Shown: piece by piece, positions 7,833 through 15,464 of the stretch
Numbering within the stretch: position 1 is the first letter of the stretch
Layout: every line of letters begins with the position of its first letter
Source: Clostridiales bacterium
Lineage (GTDB): Bacteria > Bacillota > Clostridia > Oscillospirales > Oscillospiraceae
Assembly (NCBI GenBank): GCA_019415645.1
Contig: DXYV01000014.1
Coordinates: forward strand, 1 to 28,908
Length of the DNA stretch: 28,908 bases
Direction: 5' to 3'
Program-made: the position numbers and the translations under genes
Notes under the pieces: generated by a model
The model's database searches: none
Told to the model about the DNA's origin: nothing
The model's input: the letters and a program-made list of their open reading frames with translations, nothing else

Positions 7833-9170
7833 ATGGACCTGCTGCATGGCAATGTCAAAACCATCTATTTCCGCTATCTGAGCGCGGCCTTTGGCAGCGC
7901 GCTGATCAGCTCCATCTACGGTATCGTGGATATGGCCATGGTGGGCCAGTACCAAGGGCCGGAGGGCACAGCGGCGCTGGCGGTGGTAGCGCCTATCTGG
8001 AATATTATTTACAGTCTGGGCCTGCTGATGGGAATCGGCGGCTGCGTACTGCTCAGCACCGCCCGGGGCAAGGGCGAACCGCAGGAGGGCCAGGCGTATT
8101 TCTCCGCGGCTCTGCTGGGGACCATCGTACTGGCCGCCCTGAGCTGGCTGGCTGTGGCCTGTTTCGACACGCCGCTGCTGCGTCTGTTCGGCGCGGAGGA
8201 GACTCTGCTCCCCCTGGCCAAGGCCTATCTGCTGCCCATCAAATTCGCCGTTCCCCTGTTCCTGTTCAACCAGATGCTGGCCGCCTTCCTGCGCAACGAC
8301 GGCGCGCCCGCCCTGGCCACGGCGGCGGTATTGTCCGGTGGGCTTTTCAATGTATTCGGCGACTACTTCTTCGTGTTCTCCTGCAACATGGGCATTTTCG
8401 GCGCGGGTCTGGCCACCGCCATCGGCGCGGCCGTCACCTTTGTGGTCATGCTGGGCCATTTCTTCACCAAGCGGAACACCCTGCGTCTGGTCCGGCCTAC
8501 GGCCCTTCTTCGCAAGCTGCGGCAAATCGTGATCACCGGATTTTCCACCTTCTTCATCGATGTGGCCATGGGTATCCTGACCATGCTCTTCAACCGCCAG
8601 ATCGTGGCATATCTGGGCACCGACGCCCTTTCGGTGTACGGCGTGGTGGTCAACATCAGCACCATCGTTCAGTGCTGCGCGTACAGCGTGGGGCAGGCCG
8701 CCCAGCCCATTCTCTCCCTCAACTTCGGGGCCCGGAACGGGACGCGCATCCGCCAGACCCTGCGCTACGCCCTCTACACCGTGGCGTTCTTCAGTCTCGT
8801 CTGGACGGTCCTGATCTGCGCCGTTCCCAACGGTTTTATCCGCATTTTTATGGCGCCCACTCCGCATATCTACGAGATCGCCCCCTTCATCCTGCGCAGC
8901 TATGGGATCTCCTTCCTGCTGCTGCCCCTTAACATTTTCTCCACTTACTATTTTCAGGCCCTGCTCAAGCCCCTGGCCTCCTTCGGGGTCTCTGTGGCCC
9001 GCGGCCTGATCATCAGCGGCGTATTGATCTACGCGCTGCCCGCGCTGCTGGGTGCAGACGCGCTGTGGTTCGCCATGCCGGTGACCGAGGTCCTGGTGGC
9101 CGTGGCGGTGGCGGTACTGATGCTGCGCTACACCCGCGCTCTGCCCCAGCCCGGCGAGTCCGCCGCCTGA
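7833..9170 (+). CDS. MATE family efflux transporter (MepA-like)
   Basis: Cation-coupled multidrug/toxin exporter of the inner membrane. The 445 residues contain about twelve hydrophobic helices in two halves; the first half has YGIVDMAMVGQY (about 29-40) and the second GVVVNISTIVQCCAYSVGQAAQPILSLN near 270-300, split here only for description, both typical of MATE proteins of the MepA/DinF type. ATG 7833 is preceded by AAAAAGGAG. The gene has its own promoter and attenuator leader (7685-7808), so its expression is probably controlled by a small molecule, which fits an exporter. No terminator is visible after it; the next gene starts from a new promoter about 35 bases downstream. The substrate is not evident from the sequence. 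Confidence 0.9.
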   Translation: MDLLHGNVKTIYFRYLSAAFGSALISSIYGIVDMAMVGQYQGPEGTAALAVVAPIWNIIYSLGLLMGIGGCVLLSTARGKGEPQEGQAYFSAALLGTIVLAALSWLAVACFDTPLLRLFGAEETLLPLAKAYLLPIKFAVPLFLFNQMLAAFLRNDGAPALATAAVLSGGLFNVFGDYFFVFSCNMGIFGAGLATAIGAAVTFVVMLGHFFTKRNTLRLVRPTALLRKLRQIVITGFSTFFIDVAMGILTMLFNRQIVAYLGTDALSVYGVVVNISTIVQCCAYSVGQAAQPILSLNFGARNGTRIRQTLRYALYTVAFFSLVWTVLICAVPNGFIRIFMAPTPHIYEIAPFILRSYGISFLLLPLNIFSTYYFQALLKPLASFGVSVARGLIISGVLIYALPALLGADALWFAMPVTEVLVAVAVAVLMLRYTRALPQPGESAA

Positions 9171-9204
9171 AGGAACAAAATTTTCAAAAAAACCGGCAAA
9201 CCCA

Positions 9205-9233
9205 TTGACTTTTGGAAGTCAGATTGATATACT
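9205..9233 (+). promoter_or_regulatory. promoter of rplU-prp-rpmA
   Basis: TTGACT (9205-9210), 17-base spacer, TATACT (9228-9233): a near-consensus vegetative promoter in a locally AT-rich patch, as expected for a ribosomal protein operon. Transcription would start near 9240. Confidence 0.8.
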
Positions 9234-9239
9234 ACTAAA

Positions 9240-9314
9240 GCCGCTTTGAATGGGCCCCGAAGTGCCATTGTGCACGCCCCCGAGAGCGAGCCCGTAATGA
9301 AGGAGTTGAAACAC
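9240..9314 (+). promoter_or_regulatory. 5' leader of rplU; candidate L21 leader RNA
   Basis: A leader of about 75 bases with short complementary blocks (ATGGGC at 9249 region against GCCC before GTAAT, and GTGC/GCAC around 9261-9274). Many Firmicutes carry an autoregulatory L21 leader at this place. I cannot confirm the consensus by eye, so only the position and modest structure support it. AAGGAG before ATG 9315 is the ribosome binding site. Confidence 0.35.
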
Positions 9315-9626
9315 ATGCATGCGATCATCGTGACCGGCGGCAAGCAGTACAAGGTGACGGAGGGCGACGTCCTCTACATCGAGAAGCTGGAGGCCGAGGC
9401 CGGCGACAAGATCACCTTTGACAAGGTCCTGGCTGTCCTGGACGGCGACAAGGCCACCTTCGGCACCCCCGTGGTGGAGGGCGCCAGCGTGGAGGCCAAC
9501 GTGGTCAAGAACGGCAAGGGCAAGAAGGTTCTGGTCTTCAAGTACAAGCCCAAGAAGAACTATCGCCGCCGTCAGGGCCATCGTCAGCCCTACACTAAGG
9601 TGGAGATCACCAAGGTCCAGGCCTGA
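9315..9626 (+). CDS. rplU: 50S ribosomal protein L21
   Basis: Large-subunit protein that binds 23S rRNA. The 103 residues start MHAIIVTGGKQYKVTEGD, the standard L21 opening, and end with the basic block KPKKNYRRRQGHRQPYTKVEI, given here as a description of the conserved C terminus (about 77-97). ATG 9315 has AAGGAG at normal distance; an upstream in-frame ATG at 9246 would translate the leader and is rejected. First gene of rplU-prp-rpmA, the conserved Firmicutes order. Confidence is high on length, ends and context. Confidence 0.97.
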   Translation: MHAIIVTGGKQYKVTEGDVLYIEKLEAEAGDKITFDKVLAVLDGDKATFGTPVVEGASVEANVVKNGKGKKVLVFKYKPKKNYRRRQGHRQPYTKVEITKVQA

Positions 9627-9631
9627 GTTTT

Positions 9632-9982
9632 ATGACTGAGGTCACGTTTCACAGCACGGGCAGCCGTATCGACGGCTTTACCGTGGCTGGACACAGCGGC
9701 TATGCCGACGCGGGAGCCGACATTGTCTGCGCCGCCATTACCTCCGCGGTCCGTCTGACCGAGTGCGCCGTCAACGACGTGCTGGGCCTGGGCGCGGCGG
9801 TCCATGTGCGGGAGAAGGACAGCCGGATCTCCCTCAAGCTCCCCGGCAGTCTGGGGCAAACCAACGAGAGCACCTGTCAGACCCTTCTGACGGCGCTGAT
9901 GGTTTACCTGGAACAGCTGCACGAGGAATATCCCGATTATATCATCGTCTATGCGGTAGACGATGCGGACGAGCAGTCCTGA
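9632..9982 (+). CDS. prp: ribosomal-processing cysteine protease Prp
   Basis: Removes the N-terminal extension of ribosomal protein L27, an essential step in Firmicutes. The 116-residue protein carries the catalytic pair in the block GHSGYADAGADIVCAAIT: His21 and Cys33, separated by the usual eleven residues. It lies between rplU (5-base gap) and rpmA (27-base gap), the canonical arrangement, and its substrate is present next door: L27 begins MLKIGIQFFAHKKGG. The ribosome binding site lies within the end of rplU (GGTCCAGG region) and is weak, as for many prp genes, so it is likely translated at a lower level than its neighbours. Confidence 0.95.
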   Translation: MTEVTFHSTGSRIDGFTVAGHSGYADAGADIVCAAITSAVRLTECAVNDVLGLGAAVHVREKDSRISLKLPGSLGQTNESTCQTLLTALMVYLEQLHEEYPDYIIVYAVDDADEQS

Positions 9983-10009
9983 GACTCTTGAGAAAGGAAG
10001 GTCAATTCC

Positions 10010-10294
10010 ATGCTGAAGATTGGTATTCAGTTTTTCGCCCACAAAAAGGGCGGCGGCTCCACCAAGAACGGCCGTGATTCCGAGGCCAAGCGCCTGGGCG
10101 TGAAGCGCGGCGACGGTCAGTTCGTGCTGGCCGGCAACATTCTGGTCCGTCAGCGCGGCACCCACATCCACCCCGGCGTGAACGTGGGCAAGGGCAGCGA
10201 CGACACCCTGTTCGCTCTGAAGAGCGGCAAGGTCAAGTTCGAGCGCCTGGGCAAGGACCGCAAGCAGGTCTCCATTGTGGAGGTCGCGCAGTAA
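10010..10294 (+). CDS. rpmA: 50S ribosomal protein L27 (with cleavable N-terminal extension)
   Basis: Large-subunit protein whose N terminus reaches the peptidyl transferase centre. The 94 residues begin MLKIGIQFFAHKKGG; in Firmicutes the peptide up to the FF pair is cut off by Prp to expose AHKKGG. The conserved core GGGSTKNGRDSEAKRLGVK follows at 14-32. AGAAAGGAAGG gives a strong ribosome binding site. The stop TAA (10292-10294) is followed four bases later by two tandem copies of the dispersed module 1, and then by the operon terminator at 10417-10454. Confidence 0.97.
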   Translation: MLKIGIQFFAHKKGGGSTKNGRDSEAKRLGVKRGDGQFVLAGNILVRQRGTHIHPGVNVGKGSDDTLFALKSGKVKFERLGKDRKQVSIVEVAQ

Positions 10295-10298
10295 CCAA

Positions 10299-10372
10299 GA
10301 AGCGCTGAGCCGTCGCGAGCAGGCGAAGCGTGATCCCGAAGCGCTGAGCCGTTTTAAGCAGGCGAAGCGTAA
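10299..10372 (+). repeat. two tandem 35-base copies of dispersed module 1 behind rpmA
   Basis: Copy one is 10299-10333 and copy two 10338-10372. Both start GAAGCGCTGAGCCGT, share AGCAGGCGAAGCGT near the end, and differ mainly in the middle (CGCG against TTTA). A third, decayed unit follows at 10377-10403. They lie between the rpmA stop and the operon terminator, so they are transcribed in the 3' UTR, in the same sense as the copies behind mreC, mreD and pheA. Confidence 0.75.
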
Positions 10373-10416
10373 CAGCTGAGGCGCTGCGTGAAAGCGGCGT
10401 AACACAGGTACGCGCA

Positions 10417-10454
10417 AAACGCCACGGACAGAACTCCTGTTCGTGGCGTTTTTT
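10417..10454 (+). terminator. intrinsic terminator of rplU-prp-rpmA
   Basis: Fifteen-base stem AAACGCCACGGACAG / CTGTTCGTGGCGTTT with one G-T pair and a 5-base loop (10432-10436), followed by TTT to complete a run of six T. It separates the ribosomal operon from the PPC gene at 10482, which has its own ribosome binding site but no obvious promoter. Confidence 0.85.
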
Positions 10455-10481
10455 GACCAAAGCGGAGAAAGGACATACGTT

Positions 10482-10907
10482 ATGGAATACCGCAAATTTC
10501 CCCAGGGCTATGTGGTGCGTCTGGACCCGGGCGACGAGGTGACGGACTGCCTGACCCGTCTGGCCGGGCAGGAACAGATCGCGCTGGCCTCCATCTCCGG
10601 TCTGGGGGCCGCCAACGACGTCACCCTTGGTATTTTTGACACGGGGAACAAGGAATATCACGCCAAACGCTGCCAGGGGGACTATGAGATCTCCTCCCTG
10701 GTGGGGAATGTGACCCTCAAGAACGGGGCACCCTACCTTCACCTCCATATCACCATCGGCGATCCCGTGGCCGGAACGGTCCATGCGGGCCACCTGACCG
10801 CCTGCACCATCAGCGCCACGGCCGAGCTTTTCGTGACCGTCTGGCAAGGCCAGGTAAACCGGACGTTCCATGACGGAATCGGCTTGAATCTGCTTGCATT
10901 TACCTGA
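10482..10907 (+). CDS. PPC domain (DUF296) protein, putative DNA-binding
   Basis: A 141-residue single-domain protein of the plants-and-prokaryotes-conserved (PPC/DUF296) family. In plants the domain is found in AT-hook proteins; bacterial members are trimers of unclear role, some annotated as DNA-binding. Visible family marks are SISGLGAANDVTLGIFD (37-53) and the metal-site-like block LHLHITIGDP with His87 and His89, followed by HAGHL with His101 and His104. Start ATG 10482 has GAGAAAGGA in front; an in-frame ATG at 10443 would begin inside the terminator stem and is rejected. It stands alone between the L27 terminator and obgE (20-base gap to obgE), so it may be co-transcribed with obgE. 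Function unknown. Confidence 0.85.
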   Translation: MEYRKFPQGYVVRLDPGDEVTDCLTRLAGQEQIALASISGLGAANDVTLGIFDTGNKEYHAKRCQGDYEISSLVGNVTLKNGAPYLHLHITIGDPVAGTVHAGHLTACTISATAELFVTVWQGQVNRTFHDGIGLNLLAFT

Positions 10908-10927
10908 GACAAGGAGGGGTACGGCCT

Positions 10928-12214
10928 ATGGCCAATCAATTTATCGACACCGCCCGCATCACGGTCAAGGCCGGTAAGGGCGGAAACGGCTGCGTGTCGT
11001 TCCACCGGGAAAAGTATGTGGCCGCCGGCGGCCCGGACGGCGGCGACGGCGGCCGGGGCGGCAGCGTGATCCTGCGGGTGGACGATCATATGTCCACCCT
11101 GATGGACTTCCGCTACAAGCGCAAATACGCGGCGGCCAACGGCGCGGACGGCACGGGCAAGCGCTGTTCCGGCAAGGACGGCGAGAGCCTGGTGCTCAAG
11201 GTGCCCCGCGGCACGGTGGTGAAGGATACTGCCACCGGCGAGATCATCTGCGACATGTCCACCGGCGAGGACTTTGTGCTGTGCCGGGGCGGCAACGGCG
11301 GCTGGGGCAACAAGCATTTCGCCACCCCCACCCGACAGGTGCCCAACTTCGCCAAGGCCGGCCTGCCCGGCCAGGAGCGGGACGTGACCCTGGAGCTCAA
11401 GCTGCTGGCCGACGTAGGGCTGGTGGGCTTCCCCAATGTGGGCAAGTCCACCCTGCTGAGCGTGGTGTCCAAAGCCCAGCCCAAAATCGCCAACTACCAT
11501 TTCACCACCCTCTACCCCAATCTGGGCGTGGTCTACGTGGAGGAGGGCGTCTCCTTCGTTATGGCGGACATTCCCGGAATCATCGAGGGTGCCGCCGAGG
11601 GGGCCGGCCTGGGCCATGATTTCCTGCGGCACATCGACCGCTGCCGCCTGCTCATCCATGTGGTGGATGTGTCGGGCAGCGAAGGCCGGGACCCGGTGGC
11701 CGATTTCGAGGCCATCAACGAGGAGCTGGCCCAGTATTCGCCGGAGCTGGCCTCCCGGAAGATGCTGGTGGCTGCCAACAAGGTGGACATCATGGAGGAC
11801 CCGGCTCTGCTGGAGGCCCTGCGGGCCCATGTGGAGGCCAAGGGCCTGCGCCTGTTCGAGCTGTCTGCCGCGGCCCACCAGGGCACCCGGGAGCTGATGC
11901 AAGCTGCGGCCGCCGAGCTGGCCCAGCTGCCGCCGGTCATCATCTACGAGCCCACTTACGTGGAGCGGCCGCCGGAGGTGGACACCTCCGCCCCGCTGAC
12001 CATCGAACGGGATGAGGAGGACGGCACCTGGCTGGTGGACGGGCCCTGGCTCCAACAGCTGATGGCCAACGTCAACTTTCAGGATTACGAGTCCCGCAAC
12101 TGGTTTGAAAAAAAGCTGCGGGAATCCGGCCTGTACGACCGGTTGGAGGAACTGGGAATCCAGGACGGCGATACGCTCTGCCTCTACAATCTGGAATTCG
12201 AGTATCAGAAATAA
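10928..12214 (+). CDS. obgE: GTPase ObgE/CgtA (50S ribosome assembly, stress)
   Basis: Essential GTPase that binds the 50S subunit and links ribosome maturation to growth state. The 428 residues show three domains: the Gly-rich Obg fold (1-158, with repeated GGxGG runs such as at 34-45), the G domain (160-335) with GFPNVGKST (167-175), DIPG (214-217), NKVD (284-287) and SAAAH (313-317), and a C-terminal OCT domain (about 355-428) found in Firmicutes Obg proteins. A strong AAGGAGGGG ribosome binding site precedes ATG 10928. The order L21-Prp-L27-Obg is classic; here a PPC gene and a terminator intervene. A perfect palindrome (12222-12251) follows the stop. Confidence 0.97.
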   Translation: MANQFIDTARITVKAGKGGNGCVSFHREKYVAAGGPDGGDGGRGGSVILRVDDHMSTLMDFRYKRKYAAANGADGTGKRCSGKDGESLVLKVPRGTVVKDTATGEIICDMSTGEDFVLCRGGNGGWGNKHFATPTRQVPNFAKAGLPGQERDVTLELKLLADVGLVGFPNVGKSTLLSVVSKAQPKIANYHFTTLYPNLGVVYVEEGVSFVMADIPGIIEGAAEGAGLGHDFLRHIDRCRLLIHVVDVSGSEGRDPVADFEAINEELAQYSPELASRKMLVAANKVDIMEDPALLEALRAHVEAKGLRLFELSAAAHQGTRELMQAAAAELAQLPPVIIYEPTYVERPPEVDTSAPLTIERDEEDGTWLVDGPWLQQLMANVNFQDYESRNWFEKKLRESGLYDRLEELGIQDGDTLCLYNLEFEYQK

Positions 12215-12221
12215 CGCAAAC

Positions 12222-12251
12222 AGCCGCCGGGTCGTATACGACCCGGCGGCT
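12222..12251. terminator. perfect 30-base palindrome behind obgE, terminator-like
   Basis: AGCCGCCGGGTCGTA followed by its exact complement. It lies 7 bases past the obgE stop. There is no T-run, so it may be a weak or factor-assisted terminator or an mRNA 3' end stabiliser. Its stem is nearly the same as that of the hairpin at 12504-12533. Confidence 0.6.
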
Positions 12252-12253
12252 CG

Positions 12254-12431
12254 GCGTGTCGAGAAGCCTCGACACGCATCTCAAAAATGCAAGCATTTTT
12301 TCGAGGCGCTGCAGCCCGCGCGGCGCACTCGCTCTGCTCGCACGCTTGCGGGCTGAGCAGAGTCTTTTCCGAGGCGCATGTCCCCGGAAAAGACGGATTT
12401 TCAATTACGTTCGCCGCCCGAGGGCGGCGAA
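12254..12431. other. hairpin-dense non-coding region between convergent obgE and pyrG
   Basis: Five further inverted repeats follow one another: 12254-12277 (GCGTGTCGAG stem, loop AAGC), 12283-12300 (AAAAATGC, loop AA), 12312-12319 with 12348-12355 (CAGCCCGC), 12362-12371 with 12385-12394 (GTCTTTTCCG), and 12410-12431 (TTCGCCGCCC, loop GA). No gene is visible between 12215 and 12553. The second hairpin plus its T-run could act as a terminator for obgE. Confidence 0.6.
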
Positions 12432-12503
12432 AGTCTGCCGAGGGCTTTTTCTCGCAAGCGCTTTTCAGGAGCCTGCGCACGAGTTCACTTTTTCGCCAGA
12501 CTA

Positions 12504-12533
12504 AGCCGCCGGGTCGCACATGACCCGGCGGCT
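12504..12533. terminator. hairpin behind pyrG, twin of 12222-12251
   Basis: Stem AGCCGCCGGGTC / GACCCGGCGGCT with loop GCACAT, 20 bases past the pyrG stop on the minus strand. The stem is identical over 12 bases to the palindrome that follows obgE. No clear T-run on either strand. Confidence 0.55.
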
Positions 12534-12553
12534 GTTTCGATTTTATTCCGCAG

Positions 12554-14164
12554 TTACAGACAGGGCTCCTGCTCCTTCGCCGCGCGCACAAACTCCCGGA
12601 ACAAGGGGTGGGCCTTGTTGGGCCGGCTCTTCAGTTCCGGGTGGAACTGAACGCCCACGAACCAGGGGTGATCGGGCAGCTCCACGATCTCCACCAGCCG
12701 CCCGTCCGGGGAGAGGCCGGCCAGATCCAGGCCGTGCTCCGACAGCAGCTCCCGGTATTCGTTGTTAAACTCATAGCGGTGGCGGTGGCGTTCCGAGATG
12801 ATCTCCTGTCCATAGGCCTGATAGCTGCGGCTGGCCTCGCTGGTCAGGTGGCAGGGATAGGCCCCCAAGCGCATGGTGCCGCCCTTGTCGGTGATTCCCC
12901 GCTGCTCGGGCATCAGGTCGATGACCGGATGGACGGTCTTGGGATCCAGCTCGCTGGAATGGGCCCCCTCCAGGCCGGCCACATGGCGGGCAAACTCCAC
13001 CACCGCCATCTGCATGCCCAGACAGATGCCCAGGAAGGGCACCCGGTTCTCCCGGGCGTAGCGAATGGCGGAGATCTTCCCTTCGATGCCCCGGTCGCCA
13101 AATCCGCCGGGCACCAGCACGCCCTGGACCCCCGCCAGGACCTGCGCGGCATTCTCGTCGGTCACCGTCTCGGAGTCCACCCAGCGGATCTCCACCTTCA
13201 CGTCGTTCTCAATGCCGCCGTGGGTCAGGGCCTCCACCACAGACAGATAGGCGTCGTGGAGGGCCACATACTTGCCCACCAGCGCAATGGTCACCGTGCC
13301 GTGGACGTTCTTGGCCCGGTGGACCATGGTGGCCCACTCAGTCAGGTCGGGGGCATGGCAGATCAGGCCCAGCCGCTTCACCACTACCTCGGCCAGTCCC
13401 TCCCGCTCCAGCATGAGGGGCACCTCATACAGGATGGGGGCGGTGAGATTGGGGATGGCGTTCTCCACCGGGATGTTGCAGAACAGGGAAATTTTCTCCA
13501 GAATGTCCCGGGGGACGGGCGCGTCGCTGCGGCACATGATCACGTCGGGCTGGATGCCCAGGGAGAGCAGCTCCTTGGCCGAGTGCTGGGTGGGCTTGGA
13601 CTTCAGCTCCCCGGAGCCGGGAATGGCCACGATGAGGGAGACATGGATGAACATGACGTTCTGCCGCCCCCGCTCGGCGGCCACCTGACGGATAGCCTCC
13701 AGGAAGGGCTGGGATTCAATGTCGCCCACGGTGCCGCCGATCTCCACGATGGCCACGTCGGTCTCCGGCCCTTCCAGGGAGTAGATGTTGCGCTTGATCT
13801 CGTTGGTGATGTGGGGGATGATCTGCACCGTGCCCCCCAGATAGTCCCCCGCCCGCTCCCGGTTGAGCACGTTCCAGTACACCTTGCCGGAGGAGACCGA
13901 GGAATTGAAGGTCAGATTCTCGTCAATGAACCGCTCGTAATGGCCCAGGTCCAGGTCGGTCTCCGCCCCGTCGTCGGTGACGAACACCTCGCCGTGCTGG
14001 TAGGGGCTCATGGTGCCGGGGTCTACGTTCAGATAGGGGTCCAGCTTCTGGACCTTGACCCGCAGGCCCCGCTGCTTGAGCAGGCGCCCCAGGGACGCCG
14101 CCGTGATTCCCTTGCCCAGGCCGGACACCACGCCGCCGGTCACAAAAATAAACTTCATTGCCAT
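12554..14164 (-). CDS. pyrG: CTP synthase (glutamine-hydrolysing)
   Basis: Converts UTP to CTP using ATP and glutamine, the last step of pyrimidine nucleotide synthesis; cytosolic tetramer. The 536 residues contain the synthase domain with FVTGGVVSGLGKG (7-19) and KLDPYLNVDPGTMSP (40-54), and a class I glutamine amidotransferase domain with the triad Cys381 (in FLGICLGMQ), His508 and Glu510 (in VQFHPE). Start ATG 14164 is set by GGGAGGAAG seven bases upstream and the conserved MKFIFVTGG; the frame is open further but without family support. It converges with obgE and diverges from degV. Its promoter is at 14253-14282. The predicted transcript does not begin with a GGGC run, so the reiterative-initiation attenuation known for Bacillus pyrG is not evident. 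Confidence 0.97.
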   Translation of the reverse strand: MAMKFIFVTGGVVSGLGKGITAASLGRLLKQRGLRVKVQKLDPYLNVDPGTMSPYQHGEVFVTDDGAETDLDLGHYERFIDENLTFNSSVSSGKVYWNVLNRERAGDYLGGTVQIIPHITNEIKRNIYSLEGPETDVAIVEIGGTVGDIESQPFLEAIRQVAAERGRQNVMFIHVSLIVAIPGSGELKSKPTQHSAKELLSLGIQPDVIMCRSDAPVPRDILEKISLFCNIPVENAIPNLTAPILYEVPLMLEREGLAEVVVKRLGLICHAPDLTEWATMVHRAKNVHGTVTIALVGKYVALHDAYLSVVEALTHGGIENDVKVEIRWVDSETVTDENAAQVLAGVQGVLVPGGFGDRGIEGKISAIRYARENRVPFLGICLGMQMAVVEFARHVAGLEGAHSSELDPKTVHPVIDLMPEQRGITDKGGTMRLGAYPCHLTSEASRSYQAYGQEIISERHRHRYEFNNEYRELLSEHGLDLAGLSPDGRLVEIVELPDHPWFVGVQFHPELKSRPNKAHPLFREFVRAAKEQEPCL

Positions 14165-14252
14165 TGTGCTTCCTCCCTCGCGGCAGGCGCCCCCTTGCAC
14201 CAGGACCTTCTTGCCCTCTCTTTGCCGTCTTTCCAAATTCTATAACTGAATT

Positions 14253-14282
14253 ATTGTACGCCAAGGTTTAAGGAGCCGTCAA
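14253..14282 (-). promoter_or_regulatory. promoter of pyrG
   Basis: On the minus strand TTGACG (14282-14277), 18-base spacer, TACAAT (14258-14253). It gives a leader of about 80 bases. The rest of the 14283-14457 stretch between the two divergent promoters shows no gene or repeat. Confidence 0.7.
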
Positions 14283-14457
14283 GATGCGATTCCAAAAAAT
14301 TTGTGTCTGACCGGGGACACACACGGACCGCAGGCGGTTCCTGCCGCGGCAGCGACAGTCTGCCCCTTTTTCTATCCACAGCGGGCGAAGGCCATCGTAT
14401 CCGCGCCGACCATCCCCCTGTTTTCCCTTTTTTGTAACAACTGCGCGATTTTGCCCC

Positions 14458-14486
14458 TTGCGGTTTTTCGCGCTTTCCGCCATAAT
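14458..14486 (+). promoter_or_regulatory. promoter of degV-like gene
   Basis: TTGCGG (14458-14463), 17-base spacer, CATAAT (14481-14486), the only AT-rich promoter-like pair ahead of ATG 14532. Confidence 0.5.
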
Positions 14487-14531
14487 AAAGACATCAAAAC
14501 CCGATGAGCTGTAAATTTGGAGGTATTCGCT

Positions 14532-15401
14532 ATGAGTTACCAAATTATAACCGACGCCACCGCGGATCTGACCCCGGAGCTGCAGGAGGGTCTTCCGCCG
14601 ATCACGGTGATCCCCATGGACGTCACGGTGGGAGAGGCCCCTTATACTTACGGACCGGGCGGTGATCTGACGGTATCCGACTTCTATGCCGCCCAGCGGA
14701 GCGGAAAGTTCGCCACCACCTCGCAGATCAATCCCCTGGTGTACACCCAATACTTCGAGCAGTTCCTGTCCCAGGGGATGGACGTGATCTACCTGGGCTT
14801 CTCCTCCGGCCTGTCCGGCTCCTTCCAAAACGCCGTGCTCAGCGCGGAGGAGCTGCGGGAGAAGTATCCCGAGCGCAAGCTGTACTGCATCGACACCCTG
14901 TGCGCCTCGGTGGGCGAAGGCTTCCTGGTCTGCGAGGCCGCCCGCAAGCAGGCGGAGGGCATGGGCGTGGACGAGCTGGCCGAATGGGTGGCCCAGCGCC
15001 AGCTGAAGGTGTGCCACTGGTTCACGGTGGACACCTTTGAGCACCTCCGGCACGGCGGCCGGGTGGGCGCTGTGTCCGCCGCCCTGGGCACCGCGCTGCA
15101 GATCAAGCCGCTGCTCCACGTCACCACCGAGGGCACCCTGGAGGTGGCCGAAAAGCCCCGCGGGTCCAAGCGGGCCATGGAGTCCCAGCTCAACCGTATG
15201 CGCAAGGGCTGGACGCCGGAGGAGAGCCCCTTCATTCTGGTGGGCCACGGCGATGTGCCCGACCGGGCGGCGGAGCTGGCCGAGGCCGTGCGCCGGGAGT
15301 TCCCCCAGGCCCAGGTCTCCATCGCCCCCATTGGGCCTATCATCGGTTCTCACACAGGCCCCGGTATGCTGGCCCTCATCTTCTGGGGTACGGAACGATA
15401 A
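14532..15401 (+). CDS. DegV family fatty-acid-binding protein
   Basis: Firmicutes DegV proteins bind fatty acids and some act as FakB, handing the fatty acid to the kinase FakA for phosphorylation. The 289 residues show YQIITDATADLTPEL (3-17, the standard DegV opening), TTSQINPLVY (about 64-73), the lipid-site block YLGFSSGLSGSFQNA (about 91-105) and HLRHGGRVG (about 173-181). Start ATG 14532 has TTGGAGG eight bases upstream; the in-frame ATG at 14517 overlaps that site. It is a single-gene unit with its own promoter and a strong terminator (15418-15455). Whether it is a FakB partner cannot be decided, since no fakA is in the window. Confidence 0.92.
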   Translation: MSYQIITDATADLTPELQEGLPPITVIPMDVTVGEAPYTYGPGGDLTVSDFYAAQRSGKFATTSQINPLVYTQYFEQFLSQGMDVIYLGFSSGLSGSFQNAVLSAEELREKYPERKLYCIDTLCASVGEGFLVCEAARKQAEGMGVDELAEWVAQRQLKVCHWFTVDTFEHLRHGGRVGAVSAALGTALQIKPLLHVTTEGTLEVAEKPRGSKRAMESQLNRMRKGWTPEESPFILVGHGDVPDRAAELAEAVRREFPQAQVSIAPIGPIIGSHTGPGMLALIFWGTER

Positions 15402-15417
15402 CTTCTCCTCTTACATA

Positions 15418-15455
15418 ACTTTGGGCGCGTCCGATGGACGCGCCCAAAGTTTTTT
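15418..15455 (+). terminator. strong intrinsic terminator behind the degV-like gene
   Basis: Perfect 15-base stem ACTTTGGGCGCGTCC with loop GAT and complement, then a run of six T (15450-15455). It lies between convergent genes; on the minus strand the stem is not followed by T, so it serves mainly the plus-strand gene. Confidence 0.9.
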
Positions 15456-15464
15456 ATGCGTTCT

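Noticed and set aside
9246..9314. Longer start for L21
   Set aside because: It would translate the leader; the conserved L21 N terminus begins at 9315 behind AAGGAG.
10299..10403. Two or three units with a period of about 39 bases, CRISPR-like at first sight
   Set aside because: The units abut with a 4-base gap and no unique spacers; the same module occurs singly at other loci.
12608..14245. Open frame of 545 codons on the plus strand
   Set aside because: Antisense to pyrG, with His/Gly/Gln-rich low-complexity translation and no recognisable family.
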